Shown: positions 1 through 8,759 of the stretch, piece by piece
Layout of the letters: each line of letters starts with the position of its first letter
Numbering within the stretch: the stretch's first letter is position 1
Assembly (NCBI RefSeq): GCF_900176355.1
Contig: NZ_FWXI01000006.1
Location: 63,140 to 127,139 of the forward strand
Length of the DNA: 64,000 nucleotides
DNA from: Sporomusa malonica
Lineage (GTDB): Bacteria; Bacillota; Negativicutes; Sporomusales; Sporomusaceae
Direction of reading: 5' to 3'
Position numbers and translations under genes: made by a program
The notes under the pieces: generated by a model
What the model saw: only the letters and a program-made list of their open reading frames with translations
What the model was told of the DNA's origin: nothing
Database searches by the model: none

Positions 1-699
1 AAACGTGTATGCACCAGCCGTTAAGCCGTCCAAGTACCCGCTTAAAAGGGTCAGAGTACCAGTCGAATATGTGTAGTCAGTTGTTACTGTGATAGCAGTA
101 GAACCGTTTTTAACACTGGAAACAGTCGTTGTTGCTGGCAAGATAGTAAATACTTTATCTGCAGCCGCTGCCAGGCTCATAGTTGCAGTAATGGGCGTGA
201 GATCAGGCAGTAAGTTGGATAGAGCTCCAACACCTTCAAGGGTACCACTAAGCGATGCTTCGCCGTCATGCGGGGCTTCTTCTGGGAAGTCAGTAACTTG
301 AGTCCAGCCAGTTCGATAAAGACCATTAGGATACACAAGTTTTATATTTATATCTTTTCCTTGCATATAACCTGCTTCAATTATCGCCACACCTTCTTCG
401 TATCCGGTTTCCTCAAGCAATATAATAGCATCCAAATCAATGCCCCAGCCTTTTAAGCCTTGCTTGGTTGTTTTCCATCCGCCGGATGTTTTATGGGATA
501 AATCAACACTGTCAGCAGAACGGTTTAAGTTCGAACTACGCTGTCCACCAACTATTTTCCATACAGGTATTGATGCTGTACCGCCATTTACATATAGCAA
601 ATAGTCTTTACCTACCGTTGCCGAAGATGTATCAGGGTTATCCGGCAGCGTTACAGCACATAACTGCAAATCAAAATTTTTCAGTTTAAATTCTGGCAT
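1..699 (-). CDS. phage major tail (tube) protein, 3' part outside window
   Basis: Reading leftward from an ATG at 697-699, preceded by AGGAGG, an open frame of 233 codons runs off the window edge. It begins MPEFKLKNFDLQLCAV, and its first ~170 residues look like TP901-1-type major tail proteins, which polymerise into the tail tube. Residues from about 185 on (VFTILPATTTVSSVKNG, then DYTYSTGTLTLLSGYL) resemble an X2/Ig-like add-on domain, a common surface decoration of tail tubes. It is the most tail-ward gene visible, following head-completion genes in normal siphovirus order. The family call rests on position and sequence style. Confidence 0.75.
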   Translation of the reverse strand, partial: MPEFKLKNFDLQLCAVTLPDNPDTSSATVGKDYLLYVNGGTASIPVWKIVGGQRSSNLNRSADSVDLSHKTSGGWKTTKQGLKGWGIDLDAIILLEETGYEEGVAIIEAGYMQGKDINIKLVYPNGLYRTGWTQVTDFPEEAPHDGEASLSGTLEGVGALSNLLPDLTPITATMSLAAAADKVFTILPATTTVSSVKNGSTAITVTTDYTYSTGTLTLLSGYLDGLTAGAYTF

Positions 700-741
700 T
701 TTAATCCTCCTAATAATTTATTTAGGCATAAAAAATAGGCC

Positions 742-1146
742 TTATGGTGGGCCGGTGTTTTGGATTGTTACTTCTAACGTAAGTATGCCGTAATAATAAT
801 CTCCGTGCCTGTTACCTTCTCCGCTTTTAACATCTTGATCTATAACCTTAAACCCATCATCAGAAAGGTCTATCGGCCAAGCAGTTAATACTTGTGTCGC
901 ATCGGCAATCATCTTATTAACTTCATCTTTGCCGTCATAACCAGACCAAGCTTCTATTTCTAATCTTATTATTACAATATCCGTAGTTTTGTCTGGTACA
1001 ACTTCATATTTGTAATCACTAATAAGATCATAAGGCAACACAGCATCATCCGGCACGCCATCATAAACATGATATTCTTGGTTTTCGCTCAAAATAGTGA
1101 ATACAGCGGCTTGCAATTCTCTTATTGGGTTTCTGCGCCTTATCAT
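742..1146 (-). CDS. tail terminator / DUF3168-like tail completion protein
   Basis: A 134-residue protein starting MIRRRNPIRELQAAVF, with the shape of DUF3168/gp17-type tail-completion proteins that cap the tail tube and join it to the head. Its ATG overlaps the stop of the preceding gp10-like gene by 4 bases, indicating translational coupling. It sits directly before the major tail gene, where this protein normally lies in HK97/SPP1-like phages. The C-terminal stretch YYYGILTLEVTIQ is typical of the family. The exact family is inferred from recall and synteny. Confidence 0.7.
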   Translation of the reverse strand: MIRRRNPIRELQAAVFTILSENQEYHVYDGVPDDAVLPYDLISDYKYEVVPDKTTDIVIIRLEIEAWSGYDGKDEVNKMIADATQVLTAWPIDLSDDGFKVIDQDVKSGEGNRHGDYYYGILTLEVTIQNTGPP

Positions 1147-1616
1147 TGTTTTTTCACCGCCTGAGTAACTCTTCGGATAAGAGTAGGTACTTCCGCTTCA
1201 TAAGAAGGTTGCATATAAGGTTGTTTTTTTCGCGCTGGGATCTTAGCACTAGCCGCAAAGTGTTTTTGTCCCGGCATTAACGGGCCATAACTCATGCCAC
1301 CAATCGTCAATGCTTTTTTGCCAGGTCCTGGTTTTACCGTTGCTGTTCCCGCGCCAAACTCAGGCAAATGCGCATATGATGACTTTGCAGCAATCGTTCC
1401 TTCTACTTTTTTCACATTAAAGCTAGTCCTGATTTTTTTCTTTAAGTTACCACTACGTACAGGAACTCTACTGCGCGCGCCTTTGCCAATAGCTTTTGTT
1501 GATTCTGACACTGCTTGTTCAATCTCAACTGCAGTTTTGACGTCATATTTTCCTATGTTGCTTAACGCTTCCTTTAGTTCTGGAACCTTAAAATTAACGT
1601 AAAAACTTCTGGCCAT
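1143..1616 (-). CDS. HK97 gp10-family neck/tail-completion protein
   Basis: A 157-residue basic protein. RSRVPVRSGNLKKKIR followed by a Y-A-H-x-x-E-F-G segment is the signature of the HK97 gp10 family, which acts at the head-tail junction during tail attachment. The C-terminal PYMQPSYEAEV is also typical. It overlaps the next gene (742-1146) by 4 bases and abuts the head-closure gene at 1616, so the four connector genes are translated as a chain. Confidence 0.85.
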   Translation of the reverse strand: MARSFYVNFKVPELKEALSNIGKYDVKTAVEIEQAVSESTKAIGKGARSRVPVRSGNLKKKIRTSFNVKKVEGTIAAKSSYAHLPEFGAGTATVKPGPGKKALTIGGMSYGPLMPGQKHFAASAKIPARKKQPYMQPSYEAEVPTLIRRVTQAVKKQ

Positions 1617-1930
1617 TACCTGACAACTTCCTTACATACAAGCATAGTCTCGTTTTTCTCCCAGTCATAAACATGCTCGACCGAAAATATCTTTGAGCCA
1701 TACAACACCCGCCAACCTTTTCTTATGTCGCTTCGCCGCCAAATAATAATATTACGAGTTAATTCACTGAGCATCGTACCCGTGGAATCTGCAGTTACAA
1801 CTTTTGGTTTCCAAAACTCTGCCCAAACAGTATAACTGTTATATCCCGTAACTGCCCTGCCACCTTTGTCATCTTCAACTTTAATTGGCTCCTGTAGGAT
1901 TATTTTCTTATTCTTAGCCGCTACACTCAT
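1616..1930 (-). CDS. phage head closure (stopper) protein
   Basis: A 104-residue protein of the SPP1 gp16/head-tail adaptor type. It has an N-terminal strand-rich segment, a W-A-E-F-W motif near residue 35, and the tail W-R-V-L-Y-G-S-K-I-F-S-V. Such proteins form the ring that seals the portal after DNA packaging. Its start overlaps the upstream connector gene by 4 bases and its stop touches the gp10-like gene. Confidence 0.75.
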   Translation of the reverse strand: MSVAAKNKKIILQEPIKVEDDKGGRAVTGYNSYTVWAEFWKPKVVTADSTGTMLSELTRNIIIWRRSDIRKGWRVLYGSKIFSVEHVYDWEKNETMLVCKEVVR

Positions 1931-2244
1931 GCCTGCAACTCCTGCTGGTACTTGGCACCCAATTGAGCAATCAATCCGGTAATACCAAGCCCCGTAGCCT
2001 TACCAACTTCTTCAGTTCCTTCAAACCATCTAGCCAGTAAAATACCTGCCGCCATTTTAGCCACCGGATCAATAGCAGTATATGTTTCAGTTGTTGTTCC
2101 CCAATCTTTGCCAGTGGCTGATTTTAAATATTCGTTAACGGCCGGCAGGAATATGCTAGTTACTTTACCTGGCATTTCTTCAGCAGATTCATAATTCAAT
2201 AAGTCAGCGGCTTCTTGATCTGTTAAAATTGCCACCTTTATCAC
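1927..2244 (-). CDS. gp6/gp15-like head-tail connector protein
   Basis: A 105-residue helical protein beginning MIKVAILTDQEAADLL, matching the size and style of HK97 gp6/SPP1 gp15 connector proteins that bind under the portal ring. It contains A-A-G-I-L-L-A-R-W-F-E near residue 65, a helix typical of the family. It is the first of four overlapping connector genes downstream of the capsid region. Confidence 0.75.
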   Translation of the reverse strand: MIKVAILTDQEAADLLNYESAEEMPGKVTSIFLPAVNEYLKSATGKDWGTTTETYTAIDPVAKMAAGILLARWFEGTEEVGKATGLGITGLIAQLGAKYQQELQA

Positions 2245-2286
2245 CGCCTAAAATAACGGCGACGGTTATCAGCCGCCGCCTCATTC

Positions 2287-3261
2287 TTACACCAACAAGT
2301 ATGCGTCCACGATCTTGCTATCAAGTGCAGAGTTCAAGTCAATGGTATTGCTTTCAATTGCCGTCGCAGATACAGCAACAGTTGCGGCAGTGCTTTCCAG
2401 CGCATTATCAAGATAAGCAGCTAATACAGTATTATGCGTCAGTTTATACGGCAAACCGAGCTTATCACCCCAACCAATTGCCGTAGTTGCCCCTGTGCCG
2501 TCATGTGCCGGGATCGTGATAGACGTCACAGTCTTAAACGCTTTTGAGCCAACTACAGAACCAGGAGTATCAGCAGTAAATGCCGGTAGCGTTTCGGTGA
2601 TTGCTTGGTCAAGATAATTAGTGCCAGCAACAACAACTTGAATAGCTTTAATATCGCCCGCGGTTCCGCCCCCAGCAGTTGCAGTGATGTTTCTCGGTAC
2701 CGCCGGGTTAGTAATTGCAGTTGTAACCACTTGTGATGCTGCTGTTTGACCACCAGTAAAAGCAACAGCCGCAGTCTCACCGGTTGCAACAGCAGCGGTA
2801 TTCCAGTTACCTCCTGCCGCACACGTGACAGCTGCGACAGATACGCCGCCGACAGTTGTCAGTGCACGAATTGCAGCTTGCGTTAAGGTTGCTGTATTTT
2901 TAGATGCTGTAGAGTTCGCTAGTGCAATGGTAATAACGCCGGTTTCATCATCTTTCGTTACGGCCAGCGTGTCATTGCCAGCAGTCGTCAGGTTAATACT
3001 TAAAGCATTACCTGCCGCGCCGATCGACGCCGGGATAGTAGTTGTTAATATGTCGGTTTCAGCAGACGCGGCTTTTACAACGCAAGTAGCGGCAATAGCC
3101 GGGGTTGTACAAGCTACGGCAGCATGTACGCCTGTTGTGCTGGCAGCCACGGCTTTTGTGGCAGGCACTTGAAAGTGAGCCATAAAGGCGCGGTCAACGA
3201 CCACGCCCCTTACATCAGTTTTTAGTTTTTGATCAGTAGGATTGTGAGGATAAATTCTCAA
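2287..3261 (-). CDS. Ala/Thr-rich structural protein behind the capsid gene
   Basis: I do not recognise the family. The 324 residues are strongly enriched in Ala, Thr, Val and Gly, with many beta-prone stretches and almost no Lys/Arg between residues 30 and 230, like head-decoration or fibrous capsid proteins. The N-terminus (MRIYPHNPTDQKLKTD) and C-terminus are less biased and could anchor it. It starts 12 bases downstream of the capsid gene's stop and is the only gene between capsid and connector genes, the usual place for a decoration protein. That role is inferred from position and composition. Confidence 0.6.
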   Translation of the reverse strand: MRIYPHNPTDQKLKTDVRGVVVDRAFMAHFQVPATKAVAASTTGVHAAVACTTPAIAATCVVKAASAETDILTTTIPASIGAAGNALSINLTTAGNDTLAVTKDDETGVITIALANSTASKNTATLTQAAIRALTTVGGVSVAAVTCAAGGNWNTAAVATGETAAVAFTGGQTAASQVVTTAITNPAVPRNITATAGGGTAGDIKAIQVVVAGTNYLDQAITETLPAFTADTPGSVVGSKAFKTVTSITIPAHDGTGATTAIGWGDKLGLPYKLTHNTVLAAYLDNALESTAATVAVSATAIESNTIDLNSALDSKIVDAYLLV

Positions 3262-3273
3262 TTCAATCCCTCC

Positions 3274-4551
3274 TTATGCCTTTTTAATTCGGGTAAATCC
3301 TTTATAGGCTGCAACATTACCGCCAACCCATACCGAACCACGGAAGGCAATCTGCCCGGACCGGAATTTGTAATCACGGGATTCTTCAACAGTCAATTGA
3401 CTGAAGATAGGCATTTCATAGATGGCCGGAGAACCATAAGCCATGCAGTATGTGCCGGAGGCAGTGCCTGAGGCTGTTACAGCCGGGCAGATGCTGTTTA
3501 CAACAAACTTAACAGCATAGCTTCCATCGGAGGAAATAGTGCCGACATTACCGTTTAGATTGATGGTGTAAAGCTTCTTACCATCATTCCCGCGAATCGA
3601 CGCAAAAGCTGCAAGGTCGGCCTTGTTTAAAATCAAGTACTGGCCAACTTCAACATCCTCATCGCCACCATACCCGAATACGATTTTGTCAAGAGTATCT
3701 GCGTCAATATCAGCGATAATGATATCTGTTGCAGTAGGGATAGCTTTGGTAGGGGCATTAAAAATACCGGTGATCGCATTTGATCCACCGGCACCGGCAA
3801 TGATTTGTCTTGCAATTTTCTTTCTGATAGCAATAGTCACATTTCTGGCCACCAAAGATTGATAGTTGATGTTCGGCAGTTTCATGGACTCATCGGACAT
3901 TTCGGTATAAGCAGTAATTTTTGCTTTACCGATCGATACATAGTCAAATACCGGGTCAGAGTCATCATAGTCACCGGTTTCCGTGGTGTAGTCGCCTTCA
4001 CCATAGCCAACGACAAAACCTTTCTCGTAGGACTCGCCACCATCAAGCGGGATAGCATTAACCACGTCAATAAGGGACGACACTTCATTAAACGTTTCGT
4101 TTAAGGTATTGCTGTACTTCTTAGGTACAACCAATGTTCCGCCGCCAATAGATACGGCCCGAAATTCTGGCAGTTCGCTAAGGTCAAAAGTTACTGCTCT
4201 CTTAGCCTTCAGGTCAGCACCGCGCTTTTCATATTTTTGCTGAAGCGCGGCACGTTCTTCTTTGTCTTCGGATTCACCGCCGCCTACGCCATAAGTGGCA
4301 AGAATTTGAGTTTTCCCAACCGGGCTGCCGGCGCTGCGTCGCTCTTCAGCGTTCGGTTCTACTGCCGGCGGATCTTCACCAGGAAGCGCATCAATCATAC
4401 CGCGAAGTTCTGTGATTTCGGCATTCAAGCCAGTTAGCTGAGTATTTAGGCTGCGTAATTCACCAATATCCTCAGATGTGTCGACCTTTGCAACCAAGGC
4501 GGTTCTGGCTTCTTCCTTAGTTTTAATCAGTTTTAACAGTTTGTCTTTCAT
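3274..4551 (-). CDS. HK97-family major capsid protein with N-terminal scaffold domain
   Basis: A 425-residue capsid precursor. Residues ~1-55 are a charged coiled coil (LRSLNTQLTGLNAEITELRG), the delta/scaffold domain normally cut off by the prohead protease, followed by a Pro/Glu/Gly linker. The rest shows HK97-fold features: an early T-L-V-V-P-K-K-Y segment, Y-T-E-M-S-D-E-S-M in the spine-helix region, and a conserved C-terminus of the type D-Y-K-F-R-S-G-Q-I-A-F-R-G-S-V-W-V-G-G. It directly follows the protease gene, as expected. Confidence 0.93.
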   Translation of the reverse strand: MKDKLLKLIKTKEEARTALVAKVDTSEDIGELRSLNTQLTGLNAEITELRGMIDALPGEDPPAVEPNAEERRSAGSPVGKTQILATYGVGGGESEDKEERAALQQKYEKRGADLKAKRAVTFDLSELPEFRAVSIGGGTLVVPKKYSNTLNETFNEVSSLIDVVNAIPLDGGESYEKGFVVGYGEGDYTTETGDYDDSDPVFDYVSIGKAKITAYTEMSDESMKLPNINYQSLVARNVTIAIRKKIARQIIAGAGGSNAITGIFNAPTKAIPTATDIIIADIDADTLDKIVFGYGGDEDVEVGQYLILNKADLAAFASIRGNDGKKLYTINLNGNVGTISSDGSYAVKFVVNSICPAVTASGTASGTYCMAYGSPAIYEMPIFSQLTVEESRDYKFRSGQIAFRGSVWVGGNVAAYKGFTRIKKA

Positions 4552-4552
4552 G

Positions 4553-5200
4553 TTATATTCCTCCTAAAATTTTCAATTTCAACTTAAGGGCTTCTCGCTC
4601 GTTTTTTTCGTTCTCCAACGATGACCTAGCATTGTCCAACGCTAGTTTGGCATTGTCCAATGCCAGTTTGTCATTACGAGCATTTATAGTAGCGCCAGCA
4701 TATGCCGGGAAATTCACGGCACTAACTTCGCGTACTTTTTTGACTTTAGTAATATGCCTAGTTGGCATATCGGTGTCAAGTTCTTCCCATCTTTCCTCTG
4801 AGACATAAAAAATGAAGCTCATGCCTGTAATGTCTTCGCGTTTTATCGCGGAATACAGGCTTTTCGCTTCAGAGTTGTTTTCGATATCTAGGTTTGCTTT
4901 GATGAATAACCCTTGATTGTCGAGAGTTAACTGTAGAGTCGAATTACTGCTGTTTCGTCTGCTCCTAGCCAGTGGGATATCCCATAGCTCATGATTTGCC
5001 GTAAACAACACATCATCAAAGTCACAGTTATCAAAAGCACCGCGTTCAATGACTTCATAAAACCAATTTCCAATATTAGTTTTTTGCTCATATACCGCGG
5101 CATGGCCTTCGACTACACCATCTTCACTGGCAGCCCGAATGTCAGGCATGCCGAAACTGCGAATTACAACATCGTCTTTGTTTGGTAGATTTTTAGGCAC
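4553..5200 (-). CDS. HK97-family prohead protease
   Basis: A 215-residue serine protease that cleaves the capsid delta domain. The motifs L-F-T-A-N-H-E (catalytic His, near residue 60) and G-M-S-F-I-F (catalytic Ser) fit clan U35/S78. A longer upstream frame exists, but a GTG at 5198-5200 follows a strong GGGGGAGG site and gives VPKNLPNKDD, so I start there; this overlaps the portal stop by 8 bases. The C-terminus carries tandem seven-residue LALDNAK-type repeats (21-bp repeats in DNA), forming a coiled coil that may dock on the capsid scaffold. Confidence 0.88.
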   Translation of the reverse strand: MPKNLPNKDDVVIRSFGMPDIRAASEDGVVEGHAAVYEQKTNIGNWFYEVIERGAFDNCDFDDVLFTANHELWDIPLARSRRNSSNSTLQLTLDNQGLFIKANLDIENNSEAKSLYSAIKREDITGMSFIFYVSEERWEELDTDMPTRHITKVKKVREVSAVNFPAYAGATINARNDKLALDNAKLALDNARSSLENEKNEREALKLKLKILGGI

Positions 5201-6449
5201 CTGTATTACCTCCCCCTTGAGTATTGTCTTTACTTCCTGCTTTTTTAAGCTGGTACACATCGGCAATATCGACAGAAATGTAGTTAAGTGAAATTGTTCG
5301 CCGTGATCCGGTTCCATCAGCAAGTGGCGAATACCCCAAGATAGCAAGTTTCTGATCGTCCGTTAAAAGGCCCTGAGCGCCAGCCACTTCAAGTAGCTTT
5401 AGTTTATTTGGCGTGCTCAAATACATCATGTCTCGCTGATAAAACACAATTTCATTTCCTACTTCAAGTTCTCGCTTCGAAAACATTGTTTTGGAGAACG
5501 CCTGTCCAAGACTGACAATAATAGGCTCCAATACCTTCTCGTAAAAAGCTTGGTACTCTTCATCATTGAAGGTACCTGATATGATCTTGAGTGATACCCC
5601 GTACCAGTTCAAAATCTTATTTTGAACAAACTCCATAGTGTCTTTGTCAACGACTTTTGGATCAATATTAAGTGGGACATACTCGCCTTTTAAGTCCATA
5701 GGCAATATGCCGCTCTCACTCGAATTTATTGCCGCTTCAAAGCGCGTCCTCTCGGCCTTTTGCTTCTCATCGTCCATCATTGTCGCGATTTTTAAAACAC
5801 CGCGGATAGATAAACTTGATTTAATCGCTTTACCAAGACCATCAGTAATCGTGTCATTGATTTGCAATACTTTGAGCAAAGGACCATTATCCGGCTGCCC
5901 GTTGGCACCGCCGCCCATGATATCGTTAACGCTGTACTTTTTTCTCAGGTGAATTACACTGTCATATGGCAGCGTAAAATCATTGCCGCCGGAAAAGTAC
6001 ATCTTGATGAAAAGAGCGTTTGACTCATCTTGCAAAAACTCAACCCGGGTAGGATTTAAGGGATAAAATGCGGTATAGTCCCTGGTAGTACCGCGCTGGT
6101 CTGTAACAGTATCATACATTGGGTAAATAAAAGCGTTATAGTTAAAATACAACTGCCAGATGACCTTTTCCAAGAAATCCTTGGTGGTCATAATCGGATT
6201 AGGGGAAAACCTAAACAGCCTGTTTAAACTGCTCTTAGGCGTAGTCTGAATCCCATTACTGTCGGTCCGTATATGCCTCGGCTGTAGCTTGGATATCTCT
6301 GTAGCAATGCAATCAATGCAGTTTTGCACAATGTCACTGGCGTAGATGTTATTGCCGAACTGGCTAAATACCGGAAAGGATCCATCCAGCATCTTAGCAT
6401 AGATTAACTGCCTATTCTCTTTTCTGTTGACGAAACTACTTAATAACAT
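5193..6449 (-). CDS. phage portal protein (HK97 type)
   Basis: A 418-residue portal subunit forming the dodecameric DNA channel of the procapsid. Recognisable segments are NCIDCIATEISKLQPRH near the N-terminus, P-N-P-I-M-T-T-K-D-F-L, the Y-P-L-N-P-T-R-V stretch, and a C-terminal L-S-T-P-N-K-L-K-L-L-E-V-A-G-A-Q-G-L-L. Length matches HK97-type portals. The gene starts one base after the stop of the small membrane-protein gene upstream of it. Confidence 0.93.
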   Translation of the reverse strand: MLLSSFVNRKENRQLIYAKMLDGSFPVFSQFGNNIYASDIVQNCIDCIATEISKLQPRHIRTDSNGIQTTPKSSLNRLFRFSPNPIMTTKDFLEKVIWQLYFNYNAFIYPMYDTVTDQRGTTRDYTAFYPLNPTRVEFLQDESNALFIKMYFSGGNDFTLPYDSVIHLRKKYSVNDIMGGGANGQPDNGPLLKVLQINDTITDGLGKAIKSSLSIRGVLKIATMMDDEKQKAERTRFEAAINSSESGILPMDLKGEYVPLNIDPKVVDKDTMEFVQNKILNWYGVSLKIISGTFNDEEYQAFYEKVLEPIIVSLGQAFSKTMFSKRELEVGNEIVFYQRDMMYLSTPNKLKLLEVAGAQGLLTDDQKLAILGYSPLADGTGSRRTISLNYISVDIADVYQLKKAGSKDNTQGGGNTGA

Positions 6450-6620
6450 TTAAACACCTCGCCGTTTTGCGACTAGATAACCCATGGCAAGACAGCCAAT
6501 TCCCACTGAGATAAAACCACATGGCACCGACAACATAAAAATGCCGCCAGATATAAATGCTATACCCGCCAGCAACAGTGCATCATCAATGTAATTAATT
6601 ACTTTTTTAATATAAATCAC
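6450..6620 (-). CDS. 56-residue two-helix membrane protein between terminase and portal
   Basis: A short frame on the minus strand starts with GTG overlapping the TGA of the large terminase gene (GTGA) and ends just before the portal ATG. The product starts MIYIKKVINYIDDALL and has two hydrophobic segments (about residues 14-30 and 32-49) and a basic end AKRRGV. Tight coupling on both sides supports translation. Small membrane proteins are common at this place in Gram-positive siphoviruses; the function is unknown to me. Confidence 0.65.
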   Translation of the reverse strand: MIYIKKVINYIDDALLLAGIAFISGGIFMLSVPCGFISVGIGCLAMGYLVAKRRGV

Positions 6621-8341
6621 CGCCCTTCAACCAGCCGCAAAAAGTCTGCCCGGTTATCGATGTACACACGATAGCCTATAATCATCGTTACGGCACCGTC
6701 AATTTTTTTATTGTCCTTGCCCTCAATCTTAACCGGCATGATGTCTGCCTTTGAATTCATCAGTATAGCTGTGTTTTCAAGACAAAACCTATCCACCGGA
6801 TTGTCATTATAGTTTATCAGTTTACTTTTTAGGTCAATACCAACAAGCTTCATTGGTTCGGACATGCTGCCCCACGTTTGATCGATCCGGACACAATCAA
6901 AGCCATAGCTTTCCATTTCTTTTACCCAATAAACTGCTGACCATTTATCATAGCCAGTCTTAAACACCCGGATATTATAATTTTTGTATAACCCAACAAA
7001 CCACTGTGTTATCAGACTAAAGTCGTTTTCATTACCAGGAGATACGACGATTAAATCCCGGCGCACCCACTCCTTGAACTTCTCGACATCTTCCTTTTCA
7101 AGGTCGGCCAGCTTTGATTCGGGGATAAAATATTTCTGGTGAGTGTACTTTTTACTGCTGCCTTTTCTCATCATAATTATCCGTGCACTGGCTAAGTCGC
7201 CGGATTTAGACAAATCGACAGCACCAATAGCGTAACATCCTTTGAACTCATCCAAGTTAAACACTTCGGTATTGGTGATATCATCAATCATAAGCCAGGC
7301 AGCCGCATTGTTTTGTTTAAAGTTAAAATCCTTGGACATAACAAAAACTCGCGTTTCCGTATTGGTGCGGGCTTCGTCCAACATACCACGGAGAAAACTC
7401 CATTTTTTAATAATGCCAAGGCCGGGATTCGACTTTACCCAATTCTTTTCATCCTGCCATATTTCAGTCTCTGAGTCCTGAGTATACAGCCATATTAACC
7501 AACGCGGCCTTTCGAGTTCACCGGCTAATACCTGACGGGCTTCCTTGATTCGTTTATCAAGATACCCATCATTTACGAACCCTTCGGTAGTAAGCTCGAA
7601 ATATAGTGGATCATCCTGTGTTGACAGCGCCTGCCTGATCGGCATTACCGCCGAATCATCTTTCATTTCATGGATTTCGTCCGACATGCCAACCCGGATA
7701 TTCTTACCTTCCTTAGCACCAGTCTTCGCCGATATTTTGCGGATATTCCCCTTATTAGCGTAACTGAATTTACCTTTTTTCTTCGGCTTGCGAGGATTAC
7801 CGAAGTAAATACCCTTTATATTTTTGCGCGTGACTTTCTCCAGTGCCGTGCTCTGCTCCCTCATGGCATCGATCGCTTGGAATGCAAGATCCGCCTGGTC
7901 ATAGTCGTTGCTGGAACACAGGATCTTAGTTCCCATGTCGCCGCAGAAGAATTCTGCCAGGCACAATGCGGCAATAAGTGGGGTTTTTCCGTTCTTCCTT
8001 GCGACCAGAAACAATACTTCCTGATATTTCCTTATCCATTTCCCTATTTCAGCATCGTATATTTTAAAAATATAAATTGCTTCGATAAAGGCTTTTTGGA
8101 ATAAGGCCAACAAAAAAGGCTTCCCTGCGAAAGGAGCCTCTGAGTGCTTGCATTTTTCCTCTATAAATTTAATTCGCTTATGAGCATCGCTGAAGTCAAT
8201 TTTTATATCCGGGTCTTCAAAGTGGTCTGACAATATCTCCAGTTGCTGAATAAGCTCGCGACCAACTAAAATTTCACCATCCATGCATTTATGGATGTAT
8301 TCTAATAGCCAGGAGTGGGGCCAGCTGTTATCGGTGTTCAT
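6617..8341 (-). CDS. terminase large subunit (Terminase_1 type)
   Basis: The packaging motor: ATPase plus nuclease. The Walker A variant A-R-K-N-G-K-T-P-L lies near residue 118 and Walker B (G-M-S-D-E-I-H-E-M) near residue 220, with the coupling segment F-E-L-T-T-E-G-F after it. The C-terminal nuclease domain has acidic patches (G-A-V-D-L-S). I start at the ATG at 8341, giving MNTDNSW and 574 residues, as in relatives I recall. A GTG at 8413 with a weak GGG site would add 24 residues and overlap the zinc-protein gene. Confidence 0.92.
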   Translation of the reverse strand: MNTDNSWPHSWLLEYIHKCMDGEILVGRELIQQLEILSDHFEDPDIKIDFSDAHKRIKFIEEKCKHSEAPFAGKPFLLALFQKAFIEAIYIFKIYDAEIGKWIRKYQEVLFLVARKNGKTPLIAALCLAEFFCGDMGTKILCSSNDYDQADLAFQAIDAMREQSTALEKVTRKNIKGIYFGNPRKPKKKGKFSYANKGNIRKISAKTGAKEGKNIRVGMSDEIHEMKDDSAVMPIRQALSTQDDPLYFELTTEGFVNDGYLDKRIKEARQVLAGELERPRWLIWLYTQDSETEIWQDEKNWVKSNPGLGIIKKWSFLRGMLDEARTNTETRVFVMSKDFNFKQNNAAAWLMIDDITNTEVFNLDEFKGCYAIGAVDLSKSGDLASARIIMMRKGSSKKYTHQKYFIPESKLADLEKEDVEKFKEWVRRDLIVVSPGNENDFSLITQWFVGLYKNYNIRVFKTGYDKWSAVYWVKEMESYGFDCVRIDQTWGSMSEPMKLVGIDLKSKLINYNDNPVDRFCLENTAILMNSKADIMPVKIEGKDNKKIDGAVTMIIGYRVYIDNRADFLRLVEGR

Positions 8342-8345
8342 GGGT

Positions 8346-8504
8346 TTATACCAACACGCTTTCACCATTAAAGCATTCGCAACATTGTCCGGTGCTGAAG
8401 TGGCAGCTGTCACAGATTACCCTGCCGCAATCTTTACACTTAAACATGTTAATTTCCATATCATAGCTTTTGCATATTGAGCATATAACCCACGCCTCAG
8501 CCAT
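8346..8504 (-). CDS. 52-residue zinc-ribbon/knuckle protein
   Basis: The frame opens with an ATG inside the stop of the upstream gene (ATGGCTGA) and ends 4 bases before the terminase ATG. The product begins MAEAWVICSICKSYDM and carries C-x2-C, C-x2-C, C-x2-C and C-x-C pairs, enough for two zinc sites, like short treble-clef proteins. The function is not known. Its place directly before the large terminase suggests a role in packaging or just co-expression. Confidence 0.6.
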   Translation of the reverse strand: MAEAWVICSICKSYDMEINMFKCKDCGRVICDSCHFSTGQCCECFNGESVLV

Positions 8505-8745
8505 TGCTTTCAACTTCCAATATATCCGCATTATCTTTCATATATTTTGACACTGCGGTATACCCATCAGAATTGTTTTGCTCTGAAAAGCCTCGAAACT
8601 TTACCCTGGCCGGATAAGCTTCAGTTATTTCGCCATCAACATCGACTTCGATGACTATAGCCCATCCAAATGTATGGAGTATCATGTTTATCCACCAAAG
8701 CAATCCTGACTCACGAAACTCTCGCCAAGTCTTTCGGTTTACCAC
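8497..8745 (-). CDS. conserved small phage protein upstream of terminase
   Basis: An 82-residue protein beginning MVNRKTWREFRESGLL, followed by W-W-I-N-M-I-L-H-T-F-G-W-A-I, then a short acidic domain. I recall similar proteins next to terminase genes in Firmicute phages, but none with an assigned function. It overlaps the following zinc-protein gene by 8 bases and is 14 bases from the P27-like terminase gene. Confidence 0.6.
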   Translation of the reverse strand: MVNRKTWREFRESGLLWWINMILHTFGWAIVIEVDVDGEITEAYPARVKFRGFSEQNNSDGYTAVSKYMKDNADILEVESNG

Positions 8746-8759
8746 AAAATCACCACCGC

